64,000 nt of DNA, from positions 806,001 to 870,000 of the forward strand of contig NZ_FOZJ01000001.1 of the NCBI RefSeq assembly GCF_900114345.1, written 5' to 3'. The notes beneath the pieces were generated by a model. The model saw only the letters and a program-made list of their open reading frames with translations. It did no database searches and was not told the DNA's origin. Shown one piece after another: positions 8,753 through 15,753 of the stretch; the first letter of the stretch is position 1, and each line of letters starts with the position of its first letter. This DNA is from Microbacterium sp. cf046. GTDB lineage: Bacteria > Actinomycetota > Actinomycetes > Actinomycetales > Microbacteriaceae. A program made the translations under genes and the position numbers.

Positions 8753-10225
8753 TCATGGGACTGCGGTGACGAGCTCACTCGAGACGGATGCCGCGCCGTC
8801 GGTTCGTGATGGTGAGAAGACAGAGAATTCCGTGAGGACGGCAGATCCTTCGCCGACGAATGCGCCGAGCCGGCCCGTCGGACGGTCGTAGAGCCGCGTG
8901 CTCAGCACGACCGATTCATCGAGCGTGACCACGCACAGATCACCGTCGACGATGATCTCGATCCGGTGTTCGCCGGGCGCGATGTCAGCCGGGCGCTCGA
9001 GTTCGACGGCGAACGGCACGTCTCCGGAGATCTGCCACTGTTCAGACCCCGTGCTTCGGCGAGGCCAGCGGTCGAACACAAGGCGGTCGCGCTGCGGCTC
9101 CATGCGCACGAGATAGCCCTCGTCGCCGTCGTCGCTCGCGCGCAACAGGATGCCGCACTCCGAGGTGCCTGGGGCGATGTCGAGCCGGGCAACGAGCCGG
9201 AACGCCGATGGAGCCGGCGTGGGCACGATCGCATCGACATAGCCGTCCGGCGCACTGAGGACGGTTCCCGCAGCCAGACCGCCTTCGGCCTGGTCGAAAG
9301 CTTCGGCGAACTCCCGAGCCGGATGGAATCGCAATGTGCCGTCCGTTCGCTGCTCCGCTTCGAGCACGGACAGCGTTCCTGCCCACTGCCACGCCCCGTC
9401 GTCGGTCCCTCCCTCGCGGGAAGCGATCCACCCGAAGAAGTAGCGGTGCCCGTCCCGCTCCGCAGACTTCGCGGCGTAGAACGCGCGACCGTCGAGGGTG
9501 TCGTGCTCTGGAACGAGCCATGGTCCGTGCAGGCTGCGAGAGATCCGGTACCGGGTGGTGAAGGACTCGCTGAACTCCGAGAAGACGAGGTACCACCAGC
9601 CGTTCCACTCGAACACCTCGGGGCATTCATGTGCGACGTAACGACGAGGATTCCAGAACGGCTCGGCCGGCGTCCAATTGCGAAGATCCGGTGAAGTGCA
9701 CTGGGCGATCACCCCGCGGCGGCGGGTCGGACCGTCGATGTGACGGGCGGTGATGAGCATGCGCCAGAGGGCGGCATCGGCATCCCAGAAGACGAACGGA
9801 TCGCGCCAATCCGCTGTGTCGTACCCCGCCGTTGCACCGAAGGTGTCGTCGGGATGCCGCTGCCACGAGCGCATCCCGTCATGAGATGTGGCGTGCATCA
9901 CCAGTTGAAGCGGAAGCCGGTCGGCGCCGCGGCGCGCGGGATTCTGCCCTGTGTAGAACACGTGGTGAGTGCTCTCGGCATCCAGCACGATGCTTCCCGT
10001 GTAGACATTGAAGTCGTCGGCGGAAGGCCCACCCGAGTCGATCGCCGGACCGGCGTCGTCGAACCGAACGAGGTCGTCCGTGACGACGCGGTGCCAGGGC
10101 ATGCCTTCCCTCGGCGTCCGACGCGACTCGTGAAGGTAGAACAGGTGGAACCTGCCGTCTTCCTGGTAAGGGATGACGTCGCCCACCCAAGCTCCCTGCG
10201 GCCGGAAGAACCCTCGCTGGCTCAT
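8753..10225 (-). CDS. GH32-like glycoside hydrolase, divergent subfamily
   Basis: Beta-propeller hydrolase of about 490 residues and first gene of the fructan operon. Motifs of the GH32/GH68/GH43 clan are visible. An N-terminal Asp lies in GDVIPY (about residue 16). A DDFNVYTGS stretch resembles the family substrate loop. The RDP motif is at about 141-143 and the general acid in HECPEV at about 200. The canonical WMNDPNG box is not conserved, so this is a divergent subfamily. The C-terminal about 190 residues form a second beta-sandwich. No signal peptide is seen. ATG at 10225 has a GGGG ribosome binding site five bases away; TTG at 10246 and GTG at 10231 are alternative starts. It probably cleaves a fructoside that the other GH32 does not. 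Confidence 0.85.
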   Translation of the reverse strand: MSQRGFFRPQGAWVGDVIPYQEDGRFHLFYLHESRRTPREGMPWHRVVTDDLVRFDDAGPAIDSGGPSADDFNVYTGSIVLDAESTHHVFYTGQNPARRGADRLPLQLVMHATSHDGMRSWQRHPDDTFGATAGYDTADWRDPFVFWDADAALWRMLITARHIDGPTRRRGVIAQCTSPDLRNWTPAEPFWNPRRYVAHECPEVFEWNGWWYLVFSEFSESFTTRYRISRSLHGPWLVPEHDTLDGRAFYAAKSAERDGHRYFFGWIASREGGTDDGAWQWAGTLSVLEAEQRTDGTLRFHPAREFAEAFDQAEGGLAAGTVLSAPDGYVDAIVPTPAPSAFRLVARLDIAPGTSECGILLRASDDGDEGYLVRMEPQRDRLVFDRWPRRSTGSEQWQISGDVPFAVELERPADIAPGEHRIEIIVDGDLCVVTLDESVVLSTRLYDRPTGRLGAFVGEGSAVLTEFSVFSPSRTDGAASVSSELVTAVP

Positions 10226-10256
10226 GAACACCCCATCGCTCTTCAAACCGGATGGT

Positions 10257-10308
10257 TAACCGGTTACGCAAGAAGCTATCAGGCGGTGACGAGGATGGTC
10301 AAGCGGTT
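10257..10308 (-). promoter_or_regulatory. Operon promoter with two LacI-type operators
   Basis: Two sites match the AANCGNTT core of LacI-family operators. AACCGGTT is at 10258-10265, inside the perfect 10-base palindrome TAACCGGTTA at 10257-10266. AAGCGGTT is at 10301-10308. Their centres are 43 bases apart, about four helical turns. On the minus strand a promoter lies between them: TTGACC (10302-10297), an 18-base spacer and TAGCTT (10278-10273). One operator therefore overlaps the -35 box and the other the expected transcription start, as for a looping repressor. The predicted ligand is the LacI protein at 4488-5519. Confidence 0.72.
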
Positions 10309-10398
10309 AATCACGACATTTCATCTCAAACCCGCCGTGGTGGTATCGGCGCAGTGCGCCCTTTCGCACGTGGACTGCCGGTCATACACTGACGCGAC

Positions 10399-10746
10399 AT
10401 GAGGACGGTTCTGGGCAGAGCCGGATGGGTGGTGCTGCTCGTCACCAACACGCTGATGCTGCTCAATCACCTGATCGGGATCGCGTTCGTCGCGGCGTCG
10501 ACGGATGAGCGGCAGATGTTCGTCGCCTACGCCGCGGTCAACGCCCTTGCAGTGCTGGTGCTCCTGTTCCCCTATCGAGCCCGACTTCGGTGGGCGTGGT
10601 GGGCGAGCTGGATCCCGGTGCTCGCCATCGGCGCGGTGTTCTTCATCGGCGGTCTCACCGCCATCGGATGGGCATATGGATTGACAGCGGTGGTGATGAC
10701 CCTCGCGCAGTTGGCCACTTTGCGCGACTTCTTCCGCGCCACTTGA
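10399..10746 (+). CDS. Small four-helix membrane protein
   Basis: A 115-residue protein with four hydrophobic segments and short loops; no known family recognised. A -10 element TACACT lies at 10385-10390, only eight bases before the ATG, and there is no ribosome binding site, which suggests a leaderless transcript. It is divergent from the fructan operon and shares the intergenic region with its operators, but there is no reason to link it functionally. Confidence 0.72.
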   Translation: MRTVLGRAGWVVLLVTNTLMLLNHLIGIAFVAASTDERQMFVAYAAVNALAVLVLLFPYRARLRWAWWASWIPVLAIGAVFFIGGLTAIGWAYGLTAVVMTLAQLATLRDFFRAT

Positions 10747-10788
10747 CACCCGTGAGCCGGTCGCGTTTGTGCGTGCGGCTCGGACAGC

Positions 10789-11253
10789 TCAGGTGGTGAG
10801 GGTCTTTCGCATGAACACCTGGTCGGTGCCGTCGCCGTTGTCGATCCGCTCCGACTCCCGATACCCGCAATTCTCGTAGAGCCTGATGTTCGCCTCGCTC
10901 AAGCTGCCGGTGAACAGTTCCGCCTCAGGACTGCTCGAGTGCTCCTCCGCGGCCGCGAGCAGCATCGAGCCGACCCCATCGCCCTGAACATCCGGAGCGA
11001 TCGCGATCCGCCCGATCTGCAGCACACGTCCGTCGTCTCGGGTTCGGATCGCACCGACGATCCGGCCGCCCAGCACCGCGACGAACCCGCCGGCGGTGCG
11101 GAGTTCCGCCTCGACCTCTTCCAGCGTCTGGGTCAGCGGCGGCTGGTTCGGGTCCCCGTAGATCTGAGCCTCAGTGACGAAGGCCGCGCGCTGCACAGTC
11201 AGCACCTCACCCGCATCCGACGGTCGAATGGGGCGCACCGAGGCCTCAGTCAT
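10789..11253 (-). CDS. GNAT-family N-acetyltransferase
   Basis: About 154 residues with the GNAT core. An acceptor half is followed by the acetyl-CoA loop IAPDVQGDGVGSMLL (motif A, Q/RxxGxG/A form), and then the C-terminal ENCGYRE segment typical of motif B. The ATG at 11253 has an AGGAG site five bases upstream; GTG at 11259 is the alternative. The amine substrate is unknown. It is convergent with the small membrane protein gene. Confidence 0.9.
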   Translation of the reverse strand: MTEASVRPIRPSDAGEVLTVQRAAFVTEAQIYGDPNQPPLTQTLEEVEAELRTAGGFVAVLGGRIVGAIRTRDDGRVLQIGRIAIAPDVQGDGVGSMLLAAAEEHSSSPEAELFTGSLSEANIRLYENCGYRESERIDNGDGTDQVFMRKTLTT

Positions 11254-11562
11254 CGCCACTCCTCTGTCGCATTCATGGGCACGCTATCGACCCGAAGCCT
11301 GGTGACGGCCGGGCTTGACAAGTCCGCGCGCCGACAGACCTCACGACGCTGTCAAGCCCCTCGGGCCGGGCGGGGTCGACCTCATCACCAAGCGCGCCAC
11401 GCTCCGCGCCTGACCGTTTCGGTCATCGCGTCGCGCCGAGCAGCGAGCGGTCACAGACATCGGCCACGGGTCGTGACGGGGGTGTTCCTCGTTCAGCGCG
11501 AGGGCTACCATGGACCGGTCACCCGGTCCCCGGTGGCGTCTGAACGCGTACTTGGGGGTGCG

Positions 11563-11907
11563 ATGAAGACGATCATCACCACATCGGGCGATTTCCTCAC
11601 CGGCACGGAAATCGCCGACGCGGTCACGGCTTACGCGTTGGCGCTCGCTCGGGTGCGTGCCCTCGATGTCGTCGACATCCCCTTCGTGGCCGAGGACGGT
11701 TCTTTTCAGCGCGCCCAGTTCCGCATCGGCTGGCACGAACGGACGGCGGTCACCACCGAGGGCCGGACCGTCGAAGAGCTCATGGAGATCGACACGACCC
11801 TCGAGTTGCACGCCAAGTCCCGCTCGACCGCCCTCGGCCGCGACGCCGGAGTCCGCGGCCGACCCGCTGACTCCCGCCAGGACACGAACTGGGACGAGAT
11901 CATCTGA
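11563..11907 (+). CDS. Small hypothetical protein
   Basis: A 114-residue soluble protein. The ATG follows a GGGGGTG Shine-Dalgarno-like sequence; a longer in-frame reading back to 10939 is antisense to the acetyltransferase and has no support. The first 85 residues look like a mixed alpha/beta fold. The last 30 are polar and probably disordered, ending in NWDEII. No family recognised. A strong hairpin terminator follows. Confidence 0.7.
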   Translation: MKTIITTSGDFLTGTEIADAVTAYALALARVRALDVVDIPFVAEDGSFQRAQFRIGWHERTAVTTEGRTVEELMEIDTTLELHAKSRSTALGRDAGVRGRPADSRQDTNWDEII

Positions 11908-11982
11908 CCCCGCTCGCCGGCGACCCTTCAGCGGTCACCGCATCGCACGCTGCGCGACGCGCATCGGACCCGCTCACGACGA

Positions 11983-12012
11983 AGCCCCCGCGCGACTGGG
12001 TCGGCGGGGGCT
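11983..12012 (+). terminator. Hairpin terminator
   Basis: Arms AGCCCCCGC (11983-11991) and GCGGGGGCT (12004-12012) form a perfect nine-base stem with a 12-base loop. A short T-run follows on the plus strand (CGCTTTGG). It fits as the terminator of the 114-residue protein gene. The remaining gap to 12118 holds only a perfect 12-base palindrome, TTCCCTAGGGAA, at 12055-12066. Confidence 0.7.
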
Positions 12013-12118
12013 CGCTTTGGTATCTCAATGATCGTGGGTGCTCATAATCTGTCCTTCCCTAGGGAACGACTCGAATCTAGTCAGCGAGTGCAGCATTCAC
12101 AATGCCGCGCGATGTTCT

Positions 12119-12997
12119 TCATCGGATGCGGGCCCGGATTCGCAGTGCAGCCAATGCGGTGCACCCGATCGTGAGGCCGATCAGAATCGCGATGGCGGCC
12201 CCTGAGGGAACCAACCAGTCGCCGACGAACGCATCGATACCATACGCCTGGCGGAGCGCGTCTTCCGCCTGCTGAACTCCGCCGGTCATCGCGATGAGGC
12301 TCTCGCCGGCGAACTCCCGGCGCAGCAGCATCCCGGCTTGGCCGAAGGGCAATGCGTTGATGACGTTGGCCACCGAGTCCGGCAGCGAGCCGACCGGGAT
12401 GTATGCCCCGGCGACGAAGCCGAGCACGGTGCCGACGATCGTCGCCAGCGCCGAGAACGCCCCTGCGGTGCGGACGCCCGACACGATCAGCGCCGACAGT
12501 GCGGTGAACGCCAGGCAGCAGAGCACGACGATGCCGGTGACCCGCAGAAGGACGTCGGGCGCGAGCCACATCCCGTCGACGACACCCAGGTAGACCACGC
12601 TCAGCACCAGCACGAACATCGACATCAGCAGCGCGACCGCGACGGCAGCGATCAGGTAGCCGAGCACGATCTGCCCTCTGCGGATCGGTGACACCAGGAA
12701 ATCGCGGAAGCGTCCTGATTGCGCATCGTCGACGAGCACCGAAAGCGCACCCAGCCCGGTCGTGATGGTCGTGATCAGGATGATGCCGGCGAACATCCAG
12801 CTGTCGACGAAGGCCTTCACCTCGCGGGGCTCGGCGTCGGGAAATGTCGCCTCGAGCCCCTGCGTCTGCAGGTTGCCCAGGAACAGGGTGTACAGGCCGA
12901 ACAGGATGATCGCGCCGAGCAGCGAGAAGAACACGTTGAGCCGGTCGCGGAAGAACAGGCGAAGATTCCGCACGACGATCGCGGCGACGACCTTCAT
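12119..12997 (-). CDS. ABC-2 type exporter permease
   Basis: Membrane subunit of a drug/lipid-type ABC exporter, 292 residues. A cytoplasmic N-terminus is followed by one span, a large outer loop (residues about 45-65) and then five further spans, the usual DrrB-like ABC2 topology. Its ATG overlaps the stop of the ATPase gene (ATGA), so the subunits are made together. The substrate is unknown; the family includes daunorubicin, nodulation-factor and bacteriocin exporters. It is the last gene of the five-gene minus-strand operon headed by the membrane protein at 14962-15639. Confidence 0.92.
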   Translation of the reverse strand: MKVVAAIVVRNLRLFFRDRLNVFFSLLGAIILFGLYTLFLGNLQTQGLEATFPDAEPREVKAFVDSWMFAGIILITTITTGLGALSVLVDDAQSGRFRDFLVSPIRRGQIVLGYLIAAVAVALLMSMFVLVLSVVYLGVVDGMWLAPDVLLRVTGIVVLCCLAFTALSALIVSGVRTAGAFSALATIVGTVLGFVAGAYIPVGSLPDSVANVINALPFGQAGMLLRREFAGESLIAMTGGVQQAEDALRQAYGIDAFVGDWLVPSGAAIAILIGLTIGCTALAALRIRARIR

Positions 12998-13929
12998 GCC
13001 GCGGCTTCCGTGCCGGTCGCGGACTCTTCGCCGGACCGCCCTGTCAGAGCCAGGAAGACATCATCCATCCGGCCGTGGCGGAACTCGAAGTCGCGCACCA
13101 GGTCGCCGTGCTCGGCGAGGATCAGTCGGGCCGTGGCCGCGTCCGGCACGGGCACCAGGATGACGTCATCGTTCCGCTCCGGCTCGACCCCATACTTCGC
13201 TGCGAGTCGGAACAGGCCGGCGGGGTCGTCGCTGGTCACTGTGAGCACACTGCGGCTGTGGGCCGCGCGAAGCTCGGCCGGGGTTCCGTCGGCGATGATC
13301 CTCCCGCGGTCGATGATGCAGACACGGTCGGCTTCCTCCGTCTCCTCCATGTAGTGCGTGGTGAGGAAGACCGTGAGGCCAGACTGCCGGCGCAGTTCCT
13401 TGATCGTCTTCCACACGACTGATCGACTGGCCGGATCGAGCCCGGCGGTAGGTTCGTCCAGGAAGAGGATGCGGGGTTCGTGCAGCAGCGCGCGTGCGAT
13501 GTCGACGCGACGGCGCTGACCGCCCGAGAGCTGGCCGTACCGTCGGCCGAGAAATTCGTCCAGTTCGATCAGCGCGGAGAGTTCGGTGATCCGGCGGCTC
13601 GTGTGGCTGCGGTCCAGGTGGGCGAACGAGGCTCGCAGCGCGAGGTTCTCACGCACTGTCAGCGTGGGGTCCAGCAGCGAGTCCTGGAACACGACGCCGA
13701 CCGCTTCGCGCACCTCCTCGCCGTCGGAGACGACGTCGTGGCCGGCGACCTCGACGGTGCCCGCATCGAAGGCCAGGGTCGTCGTGAGACACCCGATGGT
13801 GGTCGACTTGCCCGCGCCGTTGGTGCCGAGGAACGCGAAGACCTGGCCGTCGTCGACGTCGAAGCTGATGTCATCGACGGCGGTCACGCCGCGGTACCGC
13901 TTGATCAGCCCGCTCACCGTGATCGCCAT
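12994..13929 (-). CDS. ABC exporter ATP-binding protein, DrrA-like
   Basis: ATPase of 311 residues. The Walker A motif GTNGAGKS is at 35-42, the signature LSGGQ at 134-138, Walker B LFLDEP at 155-160, and the switch His in the LTTHYMEE segment. The C-terminal about 90 residues form the extra domain typical of DrrA-type exporters. It pairs with the permease encoded downstream. Its start overlaps the end of the DUF2306-type membrane protein gene by 16 bases, placing it in that operon. Export of a self-made or toxic compound is the family role; the cargo is not apparent. Confidence 0.94.
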   Translation of the reverse strand: MAITVSGLIKRYRGVTAVDDISFDVDDGQVFAFLGTNGAGKSTTIGCLTTTLAFDAGTVEVAGHDVVSDGEEVREAVGVVFQDSLLDPTLTVRENLALRASFAHLDRSHTSRRITELSALIELDEFLGRRYGQLSGGQRRRVDIARALLHEPRILFLDEPTAGLDPASRSVVWKTIKELRRQSGLTVFLTTHYMEETEEADRVCIIDRGRIIADGTPAELRAAHSRSVLTVTSDDPAGLFRLAAKYGVEPERNDDVILVPVPDAATARLILAEHGDLVRDFEFRHGRMDDVFLALTGRSGEESATGTEAAA

Positions 13930-14699
13930 GCGCTCTCCTTCGTCCTCGTCAATCTAGAGGCTTGCACGTGGAGCAAGCGGCGGTGCGCCCGTCGACGGAT
14001 CACGACTTCCGCGACGGCGAGGTTGATGATCCACCCCGCGCCCATCAGGGCGGTGCGAGAGACCTCGTGGGTCGAGCCGAAGATGATCGAGCCGGGGATG
14101 AGCACGATCGCCTGGGTGCCTGCGCCGATTCCGATCGCGTAGGCACGAGTCATCCATGCGCCGTGACCGACGAAGTCGCGTCGAACGATCGCGCGGATGC
14201 CGAGCACGATGCACGCGATCATCGCCGATCCGAACACGAGGCGCAGGACCAGCAGGACGACTCCGTCACCGGCGGGGTGGGCGTAGAAGACCGCCATCCA
14301 CATTCCCGAGAACGCGGTGAGCAGGCCGGCCGGAATGAGGATGCGGCCGACCGTCCGGTGCCAGCGCGCTCCGCGGCGCCGCAGCGCCGGGGCGAACTGG
14401 AAGGCGCCGAGAAGGCTGAAGATCGTCACGCTGACGATGTGGACCACGACGGGGATCGGTGAGGCCACGAACCGGGCGTTCGCGGGGGTGGGGATGGGGT
14501 TCCCGGTCAGTTCGGCGAGCCGCAGCCCGCCGGCGAGGATCGGGATGAGCGACAGAACGATCAGGCCACTCGGCGCCAGCCATTGGGTCCAGGCTCCTTT
14601 CGCGGCGACCCGCGCGGCGACGACGCTCATTGCGCGGCCGCCCGGGAGCGGCGCTCCGGTCGGACTGGCCGGAGCAGTCCGGCTATTCGTTCGGTCCAT
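13914..14699 (-). CDS. DUF2306-type integral membrane protein
   Basis: A 261-residue protein with seven hydrophobic segments. Paired histidines and glycines (GARWHRTVGRI, DFVGHGAWMTRAY) resemble DUF2306, a family of unknown function with cytochrome-like topology. The ATG at 14699 overlaps the upstream small gene by 17 bases; ATG at 14630 would drop a polar leader. The downstream gene is the exporter ATPase. Its role in the operon is unknown. Confidence 0.8.
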   Translation of the reverse strand: MDRTNSRTAPASPTGAPLPGGRAMSVVAARVAAKGAWTQWLAPSGLIVLSLIPILAGGLRLAELTGNPIPTPANARFVASPIPVVVHIVSVTIFSLLGAFQFAPALRRRGARWHRTVGRILIPAGLLTAFSGMWMAVFYAHPAGDGVVLLVLRLVFGSAMIACIVLGIRAIVRRDFVGHGAWMTRAYAIGIGAGTQAIVLIPGSIIFGSTHEVSRTALMGAGWIINLAVAEVVIRRRAHRRLLHVQASRLTRTKESAWRSR

Positions 14700-14949
14700 G
14701 GTGGTCGTCCTTCGATCCGTGCGTGATGTTCAGGGAGATGAGGGTCACGCCGAGGTCGCCGACGCGTCGGAGGAGGCCGTGCAGCGCGGCTTGGTCGGCG
14801 ACGGGGCCGGTGAGGGTGGTGGTTCCGTCGCTCAGGTTCGTCAGCTCGAAGCCTCCGAACCAGTCGCTCCATCGCTGATCCAGCTGCCCGTGCAGGCGGA
14901 TCTCGTAACAGCTTGGGCCGGTGTCCCCGCGAGCTGGTGGGTGCGTCAT
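14683..14949 (-). CDS. Small conserved-looking soluble protein
   Basis: An 88-residue protein of beta-alpha-beta character (a YEIRLHGQLD strand followed by a helix with ALHGLLRRV). The pattern of a ligand-binding or regulatory small domain is suggested, but no named family is recognised. It starts 12 bases after the upstream gene and overlaps the following one, so it is a real operon member rather than a chance frame. From memory, similar small proteins accompany DUF2306-like genes in actinobacteria; this needs checking. Confidence 0.7.
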   Translation of the reverse strand: MTHPPARGDTGPSCYEIRLHGQLDQRWSDWFGGFELTNLSDGTTTLTGPVADQAALHGLLRRVGDLGVTLISLNITHGSKDDHHGPNE

Positions 14950-14961
14950 CGCTCTGGCCGG

Positions 14962-15639
14962 TCAGTTCGCGGCGATCCGGTCGGAGCTCGCATCAACCGC
15001 CTGGGGGGTGCGGGTGCTGCTGCGGATCCACAGGGACCAGCCGAGCCAGATCAGCGCGAGACCCATCGGGACGGCAGCCATTCGCTCGAGGGCGTGAGGA
15101 AGGAGGGCGGCGAGCGGGGTGACGGCCGCGGCGACGATCAGGAGGATCGCCGCTCCGCGGGACAGCATGTGCGCCCGGATGATGGCGATGCCGAACAGGA
15201 TGGCGCCGCCGACGTAGAGGATGGCGCCGACGAGAGGCAGCGCGGCGAGGGCACCGAGGTCGGTCTCAGCGGGATAGCGGCCGAAGAGTCCGACGAGGTC
15301 GACCGCGAGCTGCGGAGCGCTGATGGCGATGAGCGGTGCGATGAATGCCTCAGCGAAGTTGAACGATGCCTGCAGGATGAAGAAGAGGCCGAACATCATG
15401 TATCCGATCAGACCGAGGATGCCGGCCTTTCGGGCTTGGTAGAGGTAGAGGCCGGTGACCCCGATCAGGGCGAGCACGGCTTCGGCGAAGCTGATGACGT
15501 GGACCGTCACCCACGCCTGGGTCGAGAGGGACTCGATGACATCGGCCGGGTGGATGAACTGGATGACGATGTACGCGAGGCCCGCGAGTGCTGCGGCGAC
15601 GGCGGCCGCGCGGGTGAGGGTGGTCGAGCTGATGCTCAT
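14962..15639 (-). CDS. Integral membrane protein, first gene of exporter operon
   Basis: A 225-residue protein with six hydrophobic segments, ending in a short polar tail. No catalytic motif is visible; it resembles the DUF4386-like group of actinobacterial membrane proteins only in topology. It begins the compact operon running to the ABC exporter. A perfect 9-base inverted repeat lies about 20 bases upstream of the ATG and may bind the neighbouring MalT-type regulator. Confidence 0.75.
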   Translation of the reverse strand: MSISSTTLTRAAAVAAALAGLAYIVIQFIHPADVIESLSTQAWVTVHVISFAEAVLALIGVTGLYLYQARKAGILGLIGYMMFGLFFILQASFNFAEAFIAPLIAISAPQLAVDLVGLFGRYPAETDLGALAALPLVGAILYVGGAILFGIAIIRAHMLSRGAAILLIVAAAVTPLAALLPHALERMAAVPMGLALIWLGWSLWIRSSTRTPQAVDASSDRIAAN

Positions 15640-15657
15640 GGCGATTCTCCGATGCTG

Positions 15658-15688
15658 AGGACGTCCGGGCGGGTCGCGGGGACGTCCT
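15658..15688 (-). promoter_or_regulatory. Inverted repeat, candidate operator of the exporter operon
   Basis: AGGACGTCC (15658-15666) and GGACGTCCT (15680-15688) are perfect 9-base inverted repeats. The centre-to-centre distance is 22 bases, two helical turns. They sit between the LAL regulator gene and the first membrane gene, where a dimeric LuxR-type activator would bind. Confidence 0.5.
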
Positions 15689-15753
15689 GAAGCTACGAAG
15701 GGACGTGGTGACCGGGCATCCCCACATGGGCAGTTCGGGTGGTGATCTTTCGA

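Noticed and set aside
12055..12066. Perfect 12-base palindrome TTCCCTAGGGAA
   Set aside because: Isolated, with no promoter or regulator nearby; could occur by chance.
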